A DNA stretch of 64,000 bases, taken from contig JAJTXY010000008.1 of NCBI GenBank assembly GCA_021463865.1, forward strand, positions 62,001-126,000, given 5' to 3'. Shown in pieces: positions 45,653 through 55,821 of the stretch. The notes beneath the pieces are model-generated. The model was not told where the DNA came from. It did no database searches and was given only the letters and a program-made list of their open reading frames with translations. Position 1 is the stretch's first letter; every line of letters starts with the position of its first letter. Made by a program: the position numbers and the translations under genes. This DNA is from Anaerolineae bacterium (GTDB lineage Bacteria > Chloroflexota > Anaerolineae > Aggregatilineales > J027).

Positions 45653-46393
45653 CTATCCCCGCCGATCATCGTCCATTTCACTGCGAATTTGCCACATAAT
45701 TTGACGCGCCATCGGACGTAATCTTGCCCTTAAGGCCAAATACCCAGCGAAAAATGCAAAAAACACCCCAGCGATGATCGCCCCGTTACAAAACGCCCCT
45801 TGCAGCCGATCAAAATTTAGCGACGACTCCCCGCCAGATGAACTGCTCTGATTACTGGTATCAATCAAGGTTTCAACCGTCGGGCGCGGTGTATTAGTCG
45901 GCGGTTGTTGAATTGGGGCGGTTGGCGCAGGTGGCCCCGCAGTAGAGGTCGCAGGTGGTGGTAGGGGTGTTGGTAGGGGTGTTGGTACGGAATTTAAAAC
46001 TGTGACATTCCGTACCACAAATTCGACAGGTGGTTCATCCGGTAAATTCAAAAATACACGGAGGCGGATTTGATAGATCCCATCCGCCACGTTATTGGCA
46101 ACGGTATCCCAAATTTGCAACGTGCTTTCTGTAATCGGCTGCGAGACCCGTGTCCCAATTGGTAGCCAAATCTCGTTGGCGTCGGCCATATTGTCAAATT
46201 CGACTTCGTAGCCCACAAAGACACTTGGATGGCTGGCACTACCTGTAATCACTACCTGCCCGGAGACCGTCGCTCCTTCGGCGGGAGAAGTGATAATCGC
46301 AATCGCTGCTTCGCGCCCTTGTGCCAATGCTGACGCGGGTACAATGCTCATGATTATTAAGAGCAGAATTAATGCCGTCGCCGTTTTTGCCAT
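45653..46393 (-). CDS. Secreted Ig-like protein with C-terminal anchor
   Basis: A 246-residue protein. A signal peptide (ATALILLLIIMSIVPASALA) is followed by one Ig/Big-like domain (IAIITSPAEGATVSGQVVIT, GIYQIRLRVFLN), a Pro/Thr stalk (TPLPTPLPPPATSTAG) encoded by a 12-bp tandem repeat near 45960-45990, and a C-terminal membrane helix (NGAIIAGVFFAFFAGYLALR) with a basic tail. ATG 46393 is chosen for GGAG 9 nt upstream. It follows the sugar-ABC permease by 69 nt and may be co-expressed. Confidence 0.75.
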   Translation of the reverse strand: MAKTATALILLLIIMSIVPASALAQGREAAIAIITSPAEGATVSGQVVITGSASHPSVFVGYEVEFDNMADANEIWLPIGTRVSQPITESTLQIWDTVANNVADGIYQIRLRVFLNLPDEPPVEFVVRNVTVLNSVPTPLPTPLPPPATSTAGPPAPTAPIQQPPTNTPRPTVETLIDTSNQSSSSGGESSLNFDRLQGAFCNGAIIAGVFFAFFAGYLALRARLRPMARQIMWQIRSEMDDDRRG

Positions 46394-46462
46394 TTGCACA
46401 AGCTCCATAAAACAATGCAAGCGTTTTAGTTTACAGATTTTTGGGAGCAGATGCAAGGCCAC

Positions 46463-47311
46463 CTAACCTTTGATTGATCCTGCCAGCAAGCCACGAATGA
46501 ACCAGCGCCCCATAATGATGTAAACCAGTAAGGTCGGCAGAGCAGCCAAAATCGCCCCTGCCATTGGCTGATTCCAGTCTACCGAAATACCGCCTGCGGT
46601 CTCGGCCAGTGGCACAGTAATCGGCTGCCAGCGATCTTTGACCAGTGTTACCGCGAATAAAAATTCATTCCAGATTTGCGTAAACTGCCAGATCACCACC
46701 ACCACAAACCCCGGCAGCGAAAGTGGAAACACGAGTTTGGTGTAGATACCAAAAAAGCCTGCGCCATCAATCGCCCCAGCCTCTAATAGCTCATTCGGAA
46801 TGTCTACATAAAAGTTGCGGAAAATCAGGGTGGTGATCGGAATCCCATAGACCACATGCACTAACACCAACCCCGACAGGCCGCCATACAAATTGACATT
46901 ATCCATGAATTTGAACAACGGAATCAAAATGGCCTGATACGGGATAAACATGCCAAACAACATCAGTGGAAAAAAGACCGAGGCCCCCGGCACACGCCAT
47001 TTTGCCAACACATAGCCGTTCATCGAACCGACCAATGCTGAAAGCACGGTGGCCGCCGTCACCAGCAAAAAGCTATTCCGCAAATTGGGCGATAGGTCAT
47101 TCCAGACCGCCTCAAAACTCTCAAAATTCAACTTAGAGGGCAAATCCCACGCGGTTGCTTCTCGTCCGGCCTCAGCCGCCTCTTTTAATGAGGTGACAAC
47201 CACCATGTAGACGGGAATCAAGAAAATTAAGGCCATCAAGATTAACAGGCCATAAACGGCTACACGCCAGAGGTTGCGTGTTAATGTACGAGCATCTCTT
47301 TGGGCATTCAT
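46463..47311 (-). CDS. Carbohydrate ABC transporter permease (MalG-like)
   Basis: A 282-residue inner-membrane permease with six helices and the EAA loop ([20 protein letters not shown], about 185), typical of MalG-type CUT1 importers. The C-terminus [13 protein letters not shown] matches the family. ATG 47311 has GGAG 8 nt upstream and overlaps the MalF-like stop by four bases (ATGA), so the two are translated together. Substrate: a sugar or sugar oligomer. Confidence 0.93.
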   Translation of the reverse strand: MNAQRDARTLTRNLWRVAVYGLLILMALIFLIPVYMVVVTSLKEAAEAGREATAWDLPSKLNFESFEAVWNDLSPNLRNSFLLVTAATVLSALVGSMNGYVLAKWRVPGASVFFPLMLFGMFIPYQAILIPLFKFMDNVNLYGGLSGLVLVHVVYGIPITTLIFRNFYVDIPNELLEAGAIDGAGFFGIYTKLVFPLSLPGFVVVVIWQFTQIWNEFLFAVTLVKDRWQPITVPLAETAGGISVDWNQPMAGAILAALPTLLVYIIMGRWFIRGLLAGSIKG

Positions 47312-48450
47312 GATTGTTTCTCCGTCCGCAAATTCGTCCAAAGATAAGGAATAATCACCAACGAAATGGCGAACAGCATCACCATTGCCACCGCACTACT
47401 ACGCGCCCATTCATTGCTGCGAAAACCCTTAATCATCAAAATCCCCGGTACTTTGACGTATTTGTTGTCAATACCTGTCATGGCATAAACAAGGTCAAAA
47501 ATCTTCAAAGAGATATGCCCTAAAATAATGATAGCGCTAAGGGCAATAGGCCGTAATTGCGGCAAAATAATGTGTGTATACACCTGCCATTCGGCGCATC
47601 CATCTACGCGAGCGGCTTCACGCAACTCTTCCGAAATCCCTCGAATCCCTGCTAGGAACAGTGCCATTACATATCCGGCCATTTGCCATGTAGCAGCAAT
47701 CACAATTCCGGTGAGCGCAGCGCTATAGCCATAGCCTTGATAGGTGCCAATGTCACGAACAGGATCATCAATGGGCAGCCAAATTTTGCTCCAGAAGCCT
47801 GCGGCGGAAATCAGCCACAGCACCAAGCCTGCCACGACCACCCAGAACCAACTGAGACTGCGTTTTTGGGCGACATAGGTAAACAGCGCAAAGGCAAAAA
47901 GAGCGATACCCAAATAGAAAAGATTACCGCCTTGCAGCCATTCAAACTTGAACAGCGTCGTATCACTATTCAGCCATTTATACTCCAATGGGTCTGATCC
48001 AAACAGCTTATTAGGTAGGATATTCAACCCACCGTTGGGTTTGAGTAGCCAATTCCAAATCGTGCCCGTCACAACAAATGAAAGCGACATCGGGAACAAA
48101 AAAATCGTCCTAAATATACCTTCGCCTTTGATCCGCTGATCGAGTAAAAACGCAAGGAAAAACCCCAAAATCAAACACGAACCGAGGAAAAAGATGGTGA
48201 AGTAAAAGGTACTGATAAAAGCCAGTCGGAATTCATAGTCGCTGGCGCTCGAAATGAGGGTGTGATAATTATCGAGACCAACATAATTCTTTTCGACGCC
48301 TTTTTTCAGTGCGGTTGCGGGATCAATCCCCCAGTCTGAAACGGAGTACCATGCGGTTTGCCCGATGAAGAAATAGACAAAGATCGCTAACAAGATAAGC
48401 GAGGGCGATATCATCAAAAAGGCAATCGCCTTATCTTTTCGGTTATACAT
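47308..48450 (-). CDS. Carbohydrate ABC transporter permease (MalF-like)
   Basis: A 380-residue permease with about eight helices. The EAA loop reads [20 protein letters not shown]. An unusual extra stretch of hydrophobic sequence near residues 150-200 ([20 protein letters not shown]) adds two helices compared with short MalF-like proteins. ATG 48450 has GAGAGGTGG about 7 nt upstream. It lies downstream of the binding-protein gene, separated by a terminator. Confidence 0.92.
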   Translation of the reverse strand: MYNRKDKAIAFLMISPSLILLAIFVYFFIGQTAWYSVSDWGIDPATALKKGVEKNYVGLDNYHTLISSASDYEFRLAFISTFYFTIFFLGSCLILGFFLAFLLDQRIKGEGIFRTIFLFPMSLSFVVTGTIWNWLLKPNGGLNILPNKLFGSDPLEYKWLNSDTTLFKFEWLQGGNLFYLGIALFAFALFTYVAQKRSLSWFWVVVAGLVLWLISAAGFWSKIWLPIDDPVRDIGTYQGYGYSAALTGIVIAATWQMAGYVMALFLAGIRGISEELREAARVDGCAEWQVYTHIILPQLRPIALSAIIILGHISLKIFDLVYAMTGIDNKYVKVPGILMIKGFRSNEWARSSAVAMVMLFAISLVIIPYLWTNLRTEKQS

Positions 48451-48471
48451 CAAACCACCTCTCAAAAAATT

Positions 48472-48500
48472 AAAAGAAAACCCTGCTTTTGGGCAGGGCT
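48472..48500 (-). terminator. Intra-operon terminator after the binding-protein gene
   Basis: On the minus strand GCCCTGCCC and GCAGGGTTTTC form a stem of at least 6 bp followed by TTTTCTTTT. It lies between the binding protein and permease genes, which would keep binding protein mRNA in excess over permease mRNA. Confidence 0.75.
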
Positions 48501-48527
48501 TTCTCAATTAACTAAGTCCTATTTCGA

Positions 48528-49817
48528 TCAGCCACCGCACGCACCGGAGGATTCGCACAGTGCAATGAACTCAGCGGCTGCCGCCTCAGGCGCACCACTG
48601 GTGGTGAACAGGTCTACCACGCTACTAAAGTTACCAGCGAAGTTTTCATTCGCAGCGGCACCGTGTACCAAACTACCAACAATCGTATCCACTGCCCAGT
48701 CAGCAGCAGCTGATTGCAGATAGGTGTTGTATAGTTCAGGATTGGTGACATCACCGTCGGTACGGGCAGGAATGGAACCCTTGAGAGGATTGAAGGCATC
48801 TTGACCTTCTTTGGAGCCGAGCAGGGTCAACCAAGCAATCGCAGCATCACGATTGGGAGCGTCCACTGGTAGACCAAAGCTGTCGGACAGCATCATGAAA
48901 ACACCGTCGGTGCCGGGGGCGGGGGCATAACCAAAGCCTTCACCGGGGACGAGTTTGAGGGTGGTGGTCATGTAACCAGCGGCCCAGTCGCCCATCACGT
49001 TGAATGCAGCGGTTCCGTCGGCAATACGGTCAGTTGCCTTGTCCCACGGCAGACCTTCATTGTCTTCGCCAAAGTTGGAGCATTCCAGAACCTTGCCGAA
49101 GGTGTCCCATACGGCGAGGAATTCTTCGCCTTCAAGATCGGTCTCGCCTGTCCAAATGCCGTTCCAGCCTTCTGCACCGAGCACACCGAGGGCAACACTT
49201 TCCCACAGGTGATTGACAGTCCATGCTTCACCAACGACCAATGGGGTTACGCCAGCGTCTTGGAGGGTTGGGCAAACCGCAAGGAAGTCATCCCACGTCG
49301 CAGGCACTTCCACGCCCCACTCTTCCAACTTGGCGGGGTTATACCACAGCACGTTGGAACGATGAATGTTAACCGGAACGCTCCAAATGCCTTCATCGGT
49401 GGAGAGCAGGTCAATCAAGCCTTCGGGGAAGACCTCGAACCAGCCTTGTTCTTCAAACAGGAAGGTCAAATCTTCCATGCGATCGGCAGCAACCCATGTC
49501 CCAATCAGTTCCTGACCAGCGTGAACTTGGAACGAATCTGGTGGCTCGCCACCTTCCATACGGGTCTTCAGCACGGCGCGGGCGTTCACACCAGAACCAC
49601 CAGCGACGGTCGCGTTAATAACTTCTACACCGGGGTGTTGTTCATTATAGAGGGCAATCAAGGCTTCCAGTGCGGGGCCTTCACTGCCTGCCCACCACGA
49701 AAAAATTTCAAGGCTACCGGATAGGTCGTCTTGAGCGCGGGCGGTAGGGGCAAACGATCCTACAACAACCGCAAAAACGATGACTAAACTGCATAAACTC
49801 AGCAACCGCTTAGACAT
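48528..49817 (-). CDS. Extracellular sugar-binding protein of an ABC importer
   Basis: A 429-residue binding protein of the SBP_bac_1 type. A signal peptide ends near TARAQD. The mature part has GSLEIFSWWAGSEGPALEAL, IHRSNVLWYNPAKLEEWGVE and GYAPAPGTDGVFMMLSDSFG, with many aromatic residues for sugar stacking. No lipobox Cys, so it is probably free or non-lipid-anchored. ATG 49817 has AAAGGAG 10 nt upstream. It works with the two permeases downstream; an ATPase is not encoded here. Confidence 0.93.
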   Translation of the reverse strand: MSKRLLSLCSLVIVFAVVVGSFAPTARAQDDLSGSLEIFSWWAGSEGPALEALIALYNEQHPGVEVINATVAGGSGVNARAVLKTRMEGGEPPDSFQVHAGQELIGTWVAADRMEDLTFLFEEQGWFEVFPEGLIDLLSTDEGIWSVPVNIHRSNVLWYNPAKLEEWGVEVPATWDDFLAVCPTLQDAGVTPLVVGEAWTVNHLWESVALGVLGAEGWNGIWTGETDLEGEEFLAVWDTFGKVLECSNFGEDNEGLPWDKATDRIADGTAAFNVMGDWAAGYMTTTLKLVPGEGFGYAPAPGTDGVFMMLSDSFGLPVDAPNRDAAIAWLTLLGSKEGQDAFNPLKGSIPARTDGDVTNPELYNTYLQSAAADWAVDTIVGSLVHGAAANENFAGNFSSVVDLFTTSGAPEAAAAEFIALCESSGACGG

Positions 49818-49953
49818 ACGAAAAAACTCCTTTAAGTAGAATCCATGTCGAATTCAAGCGAGTGTAGATTTTATCCAATCTAGGCCATCTCAGCAAACTC
49901 TCGTGTCATGCGATTTAACTGACATTTGTCGTCATTTCTTACATCAAGCACGA

Positions 49954-49959
49954 TATAAT
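49954..49959 (+). promoter_or_regulatory. -10 box upstream of the SWIM gene
   Basis: TATAAT at 49954-49959, 28 nt before the ATG at 49988. No convincing -35 at 17 +/- 1 nt. Confidence 0.35.
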
Positions 49960-49987
49960 TCACCTTCAAAAAAGCCGAGTATTGAAC

Positions 49988-51766
49988 ATGCCTACTGAAT
50001 CTGAAATCACCCTTGCCCAAATTCGTGCCCGTGCCAATAGCCAAAGTTTCACTCGTGGTGAGCAGTATTTTCGCCAAAATGCCATCTCGAATACGATCAA
50101 ACGCGGGAACACCATTGAAGCGGATTGTACAGGATCAAGATCGCGGCCCTATCACGTCAAAGCGACTATAGATGAAACTGGCATTTTAAGTACCTCCTGC
50201 ACATGCCAGTATAGTTATGAGGGAGATTGTAAACACATCGTCGCACTCCTCCTCAGCTATCTAAAACGTCCCAACGAACGGTCATCCATTGAAAATGCCT
50301 TGCAAAAACGCACCAAAGAGGAGTTGATTAAATTAATCCAGACGATGGTGCGGCACTATCCCGACCTCCAAACCCTTGTGGATCGTCCTGTCCCCGGCCC
50401 GGATACCCACCTTACCCCCGTGAACACGACTCAGTTTCGCAAAGAACTGCGCCACGCTTTTGAAAATCTCAACAATTACGATTATTATGACAGCGATGTG
50501 ACCCCTACCAGTGCAGTCTTTTCCGTCATCCAATCTGCCGAAGATTTTATAGATTTCGCCGATTGGCGCAGCGCTAGTGCCATCTATCAAGCCATCTTTG
50601 AGGAATTTTTGGATGGAGACTATGAATATTTGTTGGATGATGAGGGCGAATTCATCGAGGCTTTAAATGTCGTCGTGGAAAAACTGGCAGCGTGTCTAGA
50701 ACAAGCCGAAATTCTAGATTCTGATACCGAGCGTCGGGCTATCTTCATCATGCTCATGCGGGTTTTCATATGGGATACGGATTTTGGCGGGGTTGGCTTG
50801 GCGGATGATGCCCCAGATATTGTTTTTAAATATGCCAAATCAGCGGACATACCAATCATTCGTGACCAACTGCTTGCTGCCCAAGCCAATCATGCCAAGC
50901 GCCCCTACTATAGTAAATGGGGGCAAGAGGTCTATGACCATGTGTTGATGGAACTTGACACGCTTGACCATGTTGATCCCGAAGTCATTTTGGAACGCCT
51001 CCGTGAAAATGGGCAATATTATCTACTGGTGACAAAACTCCTTGATCTAAAGCGTTTAGATGAGGCCGTTGAGATTATTAAATCGCACATCTCAAGCAGG
51101 ACAGATCAACCTAGAGTGTTGAGCGATTTACAGCAAAGGGGTTATACGGATATTGCCATTCAACAAGCTGAAACATGGCTCAATGCCAACTATGATGACT
51201 TTATCATCGGTTGGTTGTTAGAACATTTGAAAGCCACTCAAGACCACGAGCGCAGTTTTAAATGGCAGTGGGTTCGCATCAACAATACACCGGACATCCG
51301 CTTTTATCCTGAAATAAAAGCAACATCTCAAACGTTCGGCAATTGGGAAATTGTGCGACCTGATCTGCTAAAAAAACTTGAGCAGACTGGACGCTATGAT
51401 ATATTGACCCGTATTTACTTGGATGACCAAGATTGGGATAAAGCATGGGATACGCTCTCAAAAATGCAATCCAAATCATCTATTCATAGCTATATGGGAG
51501 TATCACTTGATCTTGAGGTTGCTAACCAGTCGCGCCTTGCCCGACCCGAAAAAGCCCTGCCCGTCTATCAAAAATACGTTCGCATCCGTATCGGTGAAGG
51601 CAATAGACAAAGCTATGCCGAAGCCGCCGAATTATTAAAAACTGTGCGAGAGTTATTCAACCTACTCGATAATGTGGCGGAATGGCAGCAGTATATCAAT
51701 GATCTTCGCAATGAGTTTAAAAAACGGCCTGCCTTCCAAGACGAGCTTAATAAAGCCAAACTTTGA
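49988..51766 (+). CDS. SWIM zinc-finger protein
   Basis: A 592-residue protein. Residues about 15-85 are a SWIM module: FTRGEQYFRQNAIS, then the CxCx(n)CxH pattern in STSCTCQYSYEGDCKHIVAL. The rest is helical and repeat-like (EVILERLRENGQYYLLVTKL, YTDIAIQQAETWLNANYDDF), TPR/HAT-like. SWIM proteins in bacteria often accompany SNF2 helicases, but none is present here. ATG 49988 is preferred over the TTG at 49982; only GAG lies upstream. A bidirectional terminator follows. Confidence 0.88.
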   Translation: MPTESEITLAQIRARANSQSFTRGEQYFRQNAISNTIKRGNTIEADCTGSRSRPYHVKATIDETGILSTSCTCQYSYEGDCKHIVALLLSYLKRPNERSSIENALQKRTKEELIKLIQTMVRHYPDLQTLVDRPVPGPDTHLTPVNTTQFRKELRHAFENLNNYDYYDSDVTPTSAVFSVIQSAEDFIDFADWRSASAIYQAIFEEFLDGDYEYLLDDEGEFIEALNVVVEKLAACLEQAEILDSDTERRAIFIMLMRVFIWDTDFGGVGLADDAPDIVFKYAKSADIPIIRDQLLAAQANHAKRPYYSKWGQEVYDHVLMELDTLDHVDPEVILERLRENGQYYLLVTKLLDLKRLDEAVEIIKSHISSRTDQPRVLSDLQQRGYTDIAIQQAETWLNANYDDFIIGWLLEHLKATQDHERSFKWQWVRINNTPDIRFYPEIKATSQTFGNWEIVRPDLLKKLEQTGRYDILTRIYLDDQDWDKAWDTLSKMQSKSSIHSYMGVSLDLEVANQSRLARPEKALPVYQKYVRIRIGEGNRQSYAEAAELLKTVRELFNLLDNVAEWQQYINDLRNEFKKRPAFQDELNKAKL

Positions 51767-51773
51767 CCCAAAC

Positions 51774-51802
51774 AAAAAACCAGCCACTTGGACTGGTTTC
51801 TT
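51774..51802. terminator. Bidirectional terminator
   Basis: AAACCAG (51777-51783) and CTGGTTT (51793-51799) form a perfect 7-bp stem. T-tracts occur on both strands (TTTTTTG on minus, TTTCTTGTTT on plus). It would end both the SWIM gene and the tRNA operon. Confidence 0.8.
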
Positions 51803-51812
51803 GTTTATTTGG

Positions 51813-51903
51813 CGGGGAGAACAGGATTCGAACCTGCGATGCAGCTTTTCAACCGCATAACCGCTTAGCAGGCGGCCCCAATCGACCACTCTGGCATCTC
51901 CCC
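51813..51903 (-). tRNA. tRNA-Ser (anticodon GCU)
   Basis: On the minus strand, acceptor GGGGAGA pairs with TCTCCCC, T-loop GGTTCGAATCC is present, the anticodon loop is CTGCTAA (GCU, decoding AGC/AGU) and there is a long variable arm. 91 nt with the discriminator G; CCA is not fully encoded. Confidence 0.95.
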
Positions 51904-51919
51904 GATTGGGATGTATCTG

Positions 51920-52007
51920 CGGAAGGAGAGGGATTCGAACCCCCGGTGACGTATAACGCCACAACGGTTTTCAAGACCGCCGCTTTAAACCGCTCAGCCA
52001 TCCTTCC
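51920..52007 (-). tRNA. tRNA-Ser (anticodon UGA)
   Basis: On the minus strand, acceptor GGAAGGA pairs with TCCTTCC, T-loop GGTTCGAATCC, anticodon loop CTTGAAA (UGA, decoding UCN codons) and a long variable arm. Transcribed first, 16 nt ahead of the GCU gene. Confidence 0.95.
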
Positions 52008-52021
52008 TAAGACGTTTTGTC

Positions 52022-52050
52022 AGTATAGCAGGGCTAGAGGGGCATGTCAA
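52022..52050 (-). promoter_or_regulatory. Promoter of the tRNA-Ser operon
   Basis: On the minus strand a perfect TTGACA (52050-52045), a 17-nt spacer and TATACT (52027-52022). It is the strongest promoter in the window, as expected for tRNA genes. Confidence 0.85.
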
Positions 52051-52082
52051 CGCCCATTCCCCCGCCTTCTGCCGTTATAAAT

Positions 52083-53573
52083 TTACGCCCATCCGCGTGA
52101 TTTTTCGACTGCTTTTCGCCACCCCGCCAGCATCGCCTGTCGCTGATCATCGCCAATGGTCGGTTCAAATGTGTGGTCAATCTTCCATTGCTGTGATAGT
52201 TCATCGGTAGATTTCCAGACCCCCACCGCCAAGCCTGCCAGATATGCCGCGCCGAGTGCTGTGGTTTCTGTCACCGCTGGACGCTCCACCGCCGCCCCCA
52301 AAATATCGGCCTGAATTTGCAGCAGCAGATCATTTTTCGTCGCGCCCCCATCTACCCGCAATGTATCAATCGTTAATTGGGAATCCTGAAGCATGGCAGT
52401 AATCACATCAAGGCTCTGAAACGCAATCGCCTCCAGTGTCGCCCGTGCGATGTGGCATTTATTGGCCCCGCGTGTTAATCCAACTATCGTGCCGCGTGCC
52501 GATGAATCCCAATAGGGCGCACCCAAGCCAACAAACGCCGGAACAATATAGACGCCATTGGAATCTTTGACCGTCGCTGCCAGCGTTTCAATTTCCCCTG
52601 CCGATGAAATCATGCCCAATTCATCACGCAGCCATTGCACCGCCGCCCCTGCGATAAATACACTACCTTCCAGCACATAGATCATCGGTTGGTTTTTGCC
52701 CAATTGCCATGCCACCGTTGTCAATAATCCCGCATTCGACGGCACTGGTTTTTCGCCCGTGTTCATGAGCAAAAAACAGCCCGTTCCATAGGTATTTTTG
52801 GCGAGGCCGGGTTGATAACATACCTGCCCAAACGTCGCTGCTTGTTGATCGCCAGCGTCTCCGGCTAATGGAATCGGCTTGGCACCAAACAGCACTGATT
52901 CACCATACACCTCACTCGATGACCGCACCTCTGGCAGCAGACTATGTGGGATACGGAGTTTCGCCAAAATTTCATCGTCCCAATCACCCGTATGGATATT
53001 AAAAATCAATGTCCGCGCTGCATTGCTGACATCGGTGATATGCAGCGACCCGCCCGACAAATTCCACAACAGCCATGTATCCACCGTGCCGAATGCCAAT
53101 TCACCCGCTTCGGCTTTGGCCCGCGCACCCGGCACATTTTCCAACAGCCACGCGATTTTTGTTCCCGAAAAATAAGCATCGGTGACAAGGCCAGTCTTTT
53201 CACGGATGATCGTATCAAACCCCTCGGCTTTCAACTGCTCACACATCGGCGCGGTACGCCGACACTGCCACACAATCGCGTTATAAATCGGTTCACCCGT
53301 TTTTCTGTCCCAGATAATGGTGGTTTCGCGTTGATTGGTCACGCCAATCGCGGCAATACTTTCGGAGTGCAGCTTGGCATTATTCATGACCTCTGCCGCC
53401 ACCTCAAACTGCGTTTCCCAAATATCAGCGGGGTTATGCTCGACCCAACCCGGCTTCGGATAATATTGGGGGAATTCGCGTTGGGCTGTTCCTAAAATTC
53501 GCCCTCCCGCATCAAACAAAATTGCGCGTGAACTAGTCGTCCCTTGATCCAATGCCAAAATAATTTCAGCCAT
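52083..53573 (-). CDS. glpK: Glycerol kinase
   Basis: Phosphorylates glycerol to glycerol 3-phosphate with ATP. 496 residues, the usual length, with the FGGY family start [49 protein letters not shown] and [23 protein letters not shown] 53573 has GAGAGGA 6 nt upstream. A terminator precedes it, so it has its own promoter. No glpF or glpD is adjacent. Confidence 0.97.
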   Translation of the reverse strand: MAEIILALDQGTTSSRAILFDAGGRILGTAQREFPQYYPKPGWVEHNPADIWETQFEVAAEVMNNAKLHSESIAAIGVTNQRETTIIWDRKTGEPIYNAIVWQCRRTAPMCEQLKAEGFDTIIREKTGLVTDAYFSGTKIAWLLENVPGARAKAEAGELAFGTVDTWLLWNLSGGSLHITDVSNAARTLIFNIHTGDWDDEILAKLRIPHSLLPEVRSSSEVYGESVLFGAKPIPLAGDAGDQQAATFGQVCYQPGLAKNTYGTGCFLLMNTGEKPVPSNAGLLTTVAWQLGKNQPMIYVLEGSVFIAGAAVQWLRDELGMISSAGEIETLAATVKDSNGVYIVPAFVGLGAPYWDSSARGTIVGLTRGANKCHIARATLEAIAFQSLDVITAMLQDSQLTIDTLRVDGGATKNDLLLQIQADILGAAVERPAVTETTALGAAYLAGLAVGVWKSTDELSQQWKIDHTFEPTIGDDQRQAMLAGWRKAVEKSRGWA

Positions 53574-53603
53574 TATGATCCTCTCACCAAGCTCTAGTTA
53601 AAC

Positions 53604-53632
53604 AACAAAAAAGGCGGTTCATCATTTCCGCC
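53604..53632 (-). terminator. Rho-independent terminator downstream of cca
   Basis: On the minus strand GGCGG and CCGCC form a 5-bp stem with a 10-nt loop, followed by TTTTTTGTTG. Confidence 0.7.
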
Positions 53633-53667
53633 CCTCAAGATTACCACTTTTCTGCCGACTCAAAATA

Positions 53668-55173
53668 TCAATTCTGGTGAGCCGCCAGCCAATTTTCAAC
53701 CCATTGCAGCGCCTCGTCTTGAGTCTGCACTTCTTGAACAGCCTGTGCCTCGCGGAGGCCATCCAAAATTTCCCCGATGATTGGTCCCGGCTTTAGGTCA
53801 AAATGTTTCATAATCTTCCACCCGTCCAATAACATCGGAAAACTGACCAACTCTTCACGCTGCCGATAGTACCCCTCTAGCAGCATCCGAATATTCTGCA
53901 CGAACCGCAGCCACTCGTCTTGATTAAGCGTCGTGCCATAGGTCGCCAAATAATCGGCACAGCTTAGGAGGCATACATCCACCCCAGCCTCGCCCAAATC
54001 GCGCCAAAAACGATACATCGCCCGTCGTGTCAATGCGCCACTGTTATAAAGCATGAGGGGTCGCATATGATGATAGACCACCCGATACAGCCGTTCGATT
54101 TCATCATTGCTAAGACGCATCGCTGTTCCCCATTGTGCCACAATCTCGGCCCCTCGTTCGGGATGGCCGAAAAAGTGGGTACTGCCATCGGGGTCAACCG
54201 TGCGCGTCATTGGTTTGGCAATGTCATGGGCCAACGCCGCCAGCATCAACAGCCCGATATGCGAACGTTCGGCGGGCCACAGGTGTTGAACATGCGCCAC
54301 GATCTCACTCCGCAAATGAGCCAGACTAAACACCACCATCCCCAGCGCAAAATTCGCCGCCGTTTCATCAGTACGACGTGGGCTAAATGCCGTGAGCACG
54401 CCCTCCAAATTATCCATAACATTTAGGGTATGCCGCCAAACATCCAGTATATGGGGTGGACTCTGAGTGACGCCTTGCATCAGCCGCGCTTCTGGAAACA
54501 ACAACGGCAGCAAGTCGAGGCCATCCAACAGAGCCAATGCCGAGGAGGGCTTGGTGGTGCCTAATAATTTAAACACCTCATCGCGTACCCGTTCTGGCGA
54601 GACGTGGCTGAGTTGTGGCCCATCCTGCCGAATAGCGGCTTTGGTTTCGGGGGTCAGACGATATTTTAAGGTCAGGCTCATTCGAATAGCCCGCAGGGCC
54701 CGCACCGGGTCACGCTTGATAGCATCCTCGGCGCAAATCATCACCTGTTTGCTTTGCATCGCCCCGACCCCATCCGTCGGGTCAAGCAGATGGTCAAGAT
54801 CATGCAGGCTGACCGCGATGGCATTGATCGAAAAATCCCGATCTCGCAAATCCTGTTCAAGCGTCGGCCCACGCAGTTGGGCTACGTCAATGACCCATCC
54901 CTGCTCCTGATATTGAATGAGTGCCCGCCCCACCTTCCGTTCATCGTCCAGCGGATAATACGCGCCATCAAAGGCATTGGCGATCAGCCGTGCAATCGGG
55001 CGGCCATCTTCTGGTGTCACAAAATCCAGATCATGCACCGGACGGCGCAAATATACATCCCGCACTGTCCCCCCTACGATATAAATCTCACGATCTGAAA
55101 GGTGGGATTGCAGTTCATAAATCAATTCAGGCCAATAGAGAGGGCGATTTGAGGGAATCGGGGTAAGGGTCAT
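53668..55173 (-). CDS. CCA tRNA nucleotidyltransferase/poly(A) polymerase family protein
   Basis: A 501-residue class II nucleotidyltransferase that would add or repair CCA ends of tRNA. The head motif is YIVGGTVRDVYLRRPVHDLD, with template motifs FSINAIAVSL and KRDPVRALRAIRMS. A C-terminal HD domain is visible (LAALAHDIAKPMTRTVDPDG, FFGHPERGAEIV). The tRNAs in the window do not fully encode CCA, which fits a CCA-adding role. ATG 55173 has AGGAGGG 7 nt upstream. Confidence 0.9.
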   Translation of the reverse strand: MTLTPIPSNRPLYWPELIYELQSHLSDREIYIVGGTVRDVYLRRPVHDLDFVTPEDGRPIARLIANAFDGAYYPLDDERKVGRALIQYQEQGWVIDVAQLRGPTLEQDLRDRDFSINAIAVSLHDLDHLLDPTDGVGAMQSKQVMICAEDAIKRDPVRALRAIRMSLTLKYRLTPETKAAIRQDGPQLSHVSPERVRDEVFKLLGTTKPSSALALLDGLDLLPLLFPEARLMQGVTQSPPHILDVWRHTLNVMDNLEGVLTAFSPRRTDETAANFALGMVVFSLAHLRSEIVAHVQHLWPAERSHIGLLMLAALAHDIAKPMTRTVDPDGSTHFFGHPERGAEIVAQWGTAMRLSNDEIERLYRVVYHHMRPLMLYNSGALTRRAMYRFWRDLGEAGVDVCLLSCADYLATYGTTLNQDEWLRFVQNIRMLLEGYYRQREELVSFPMLLDGWKIMKHFDLKPGPIIGEILDGLREAQAVQEVQTQDEALQWVENWLAAHQN

Positions 55174-55230
55174 CAGTTTCCCTCCTGAATGTTGGGTGGC
55201 CTTGCCGCATTTAATGATTGGCCGAGAGCA

Positions 55231-55803
55231 CTATTCTTTGTCTTTCTTTTCCAATGCTGCCAAATCTACCACGCCGATAAATGGCAGATTGCGGAACTTC
55301 TCGTCGAGATCAAGGCCGTAGCCAAAAACGAATTTGTCCGGAATTTCGAATCCCAAGAAATCAATTTGAATATCCACTTCACGGCGCGATGGCTTACTCA
55401 ACAAACTACAAACCCGCAGGCTGCGTGGATGGCGAGCTTTTAATTGCCCCATGATATAATTCAAGGTATGTCCGCTGTCAATAATGTCTTCAACCAGCAG
55501 CACATCCATGCCAGAGATGTCGCGTTCCAAGTCCATGACAATCCGCACATATCCCGAACTGCGCCGTGCCCCTGCGCCATAACTGGATACTGCCATAAAA
55601 TCAATCGCGTGGGGAACATCCACATGCCGCATCAAATCGGTAAGAAACATGACCCCACCTTTGAGAACGCATACCAGCAGCAAATTGGGGGAATTGGCAT
55701 AAAACTGGGTGATTTTATCGCCTAACTCTTGGACACGGGCTTGAACCGTCTCGCTATCCAGCAAAATCTCGGCGAGATAGGGGCTATAGGGGTGCGTGGT
55801 CAT
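55231..55803 (-). CDS. hpt: Hypoxanthine phosphoribosyltransferase
   Basis: Salvages hypoxanthine/guanine to IMP/GMP using PRPP. The PRPP-binding motif is VLLVEDIIDSGHTLNYI (about 103). Other family features are LLVCVLKGGVMFLTDL and FEIPDKFVFGYGLDLDEKFR. 190 residues, normal length. ATG 55803 has AAAAGG 5 nt upstream. It sits between an unknown gene (18 nt upstream) and cca. Confidence 0.95.
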   Translation of the reverse strand: MTTHPYSPYLAEILLDSETVQARVQELGDKITQFYANSPNLLLVCVLKGGVMFLTDLMRHVDVPHAIDFMAVSSYGAGARRSSGYVRIVMDLERDISGMDVLLVEDIIDSGHTLNYIMGQLKARHPRSLRVCSLLSKPSRREVDIQIDFLGFEIPDKFVFGYGLDLDEKFRNLPFIGVVDLAALEKKDKE

Positions 55804-55821
55804 AAATCCTTTTCTACTGCC

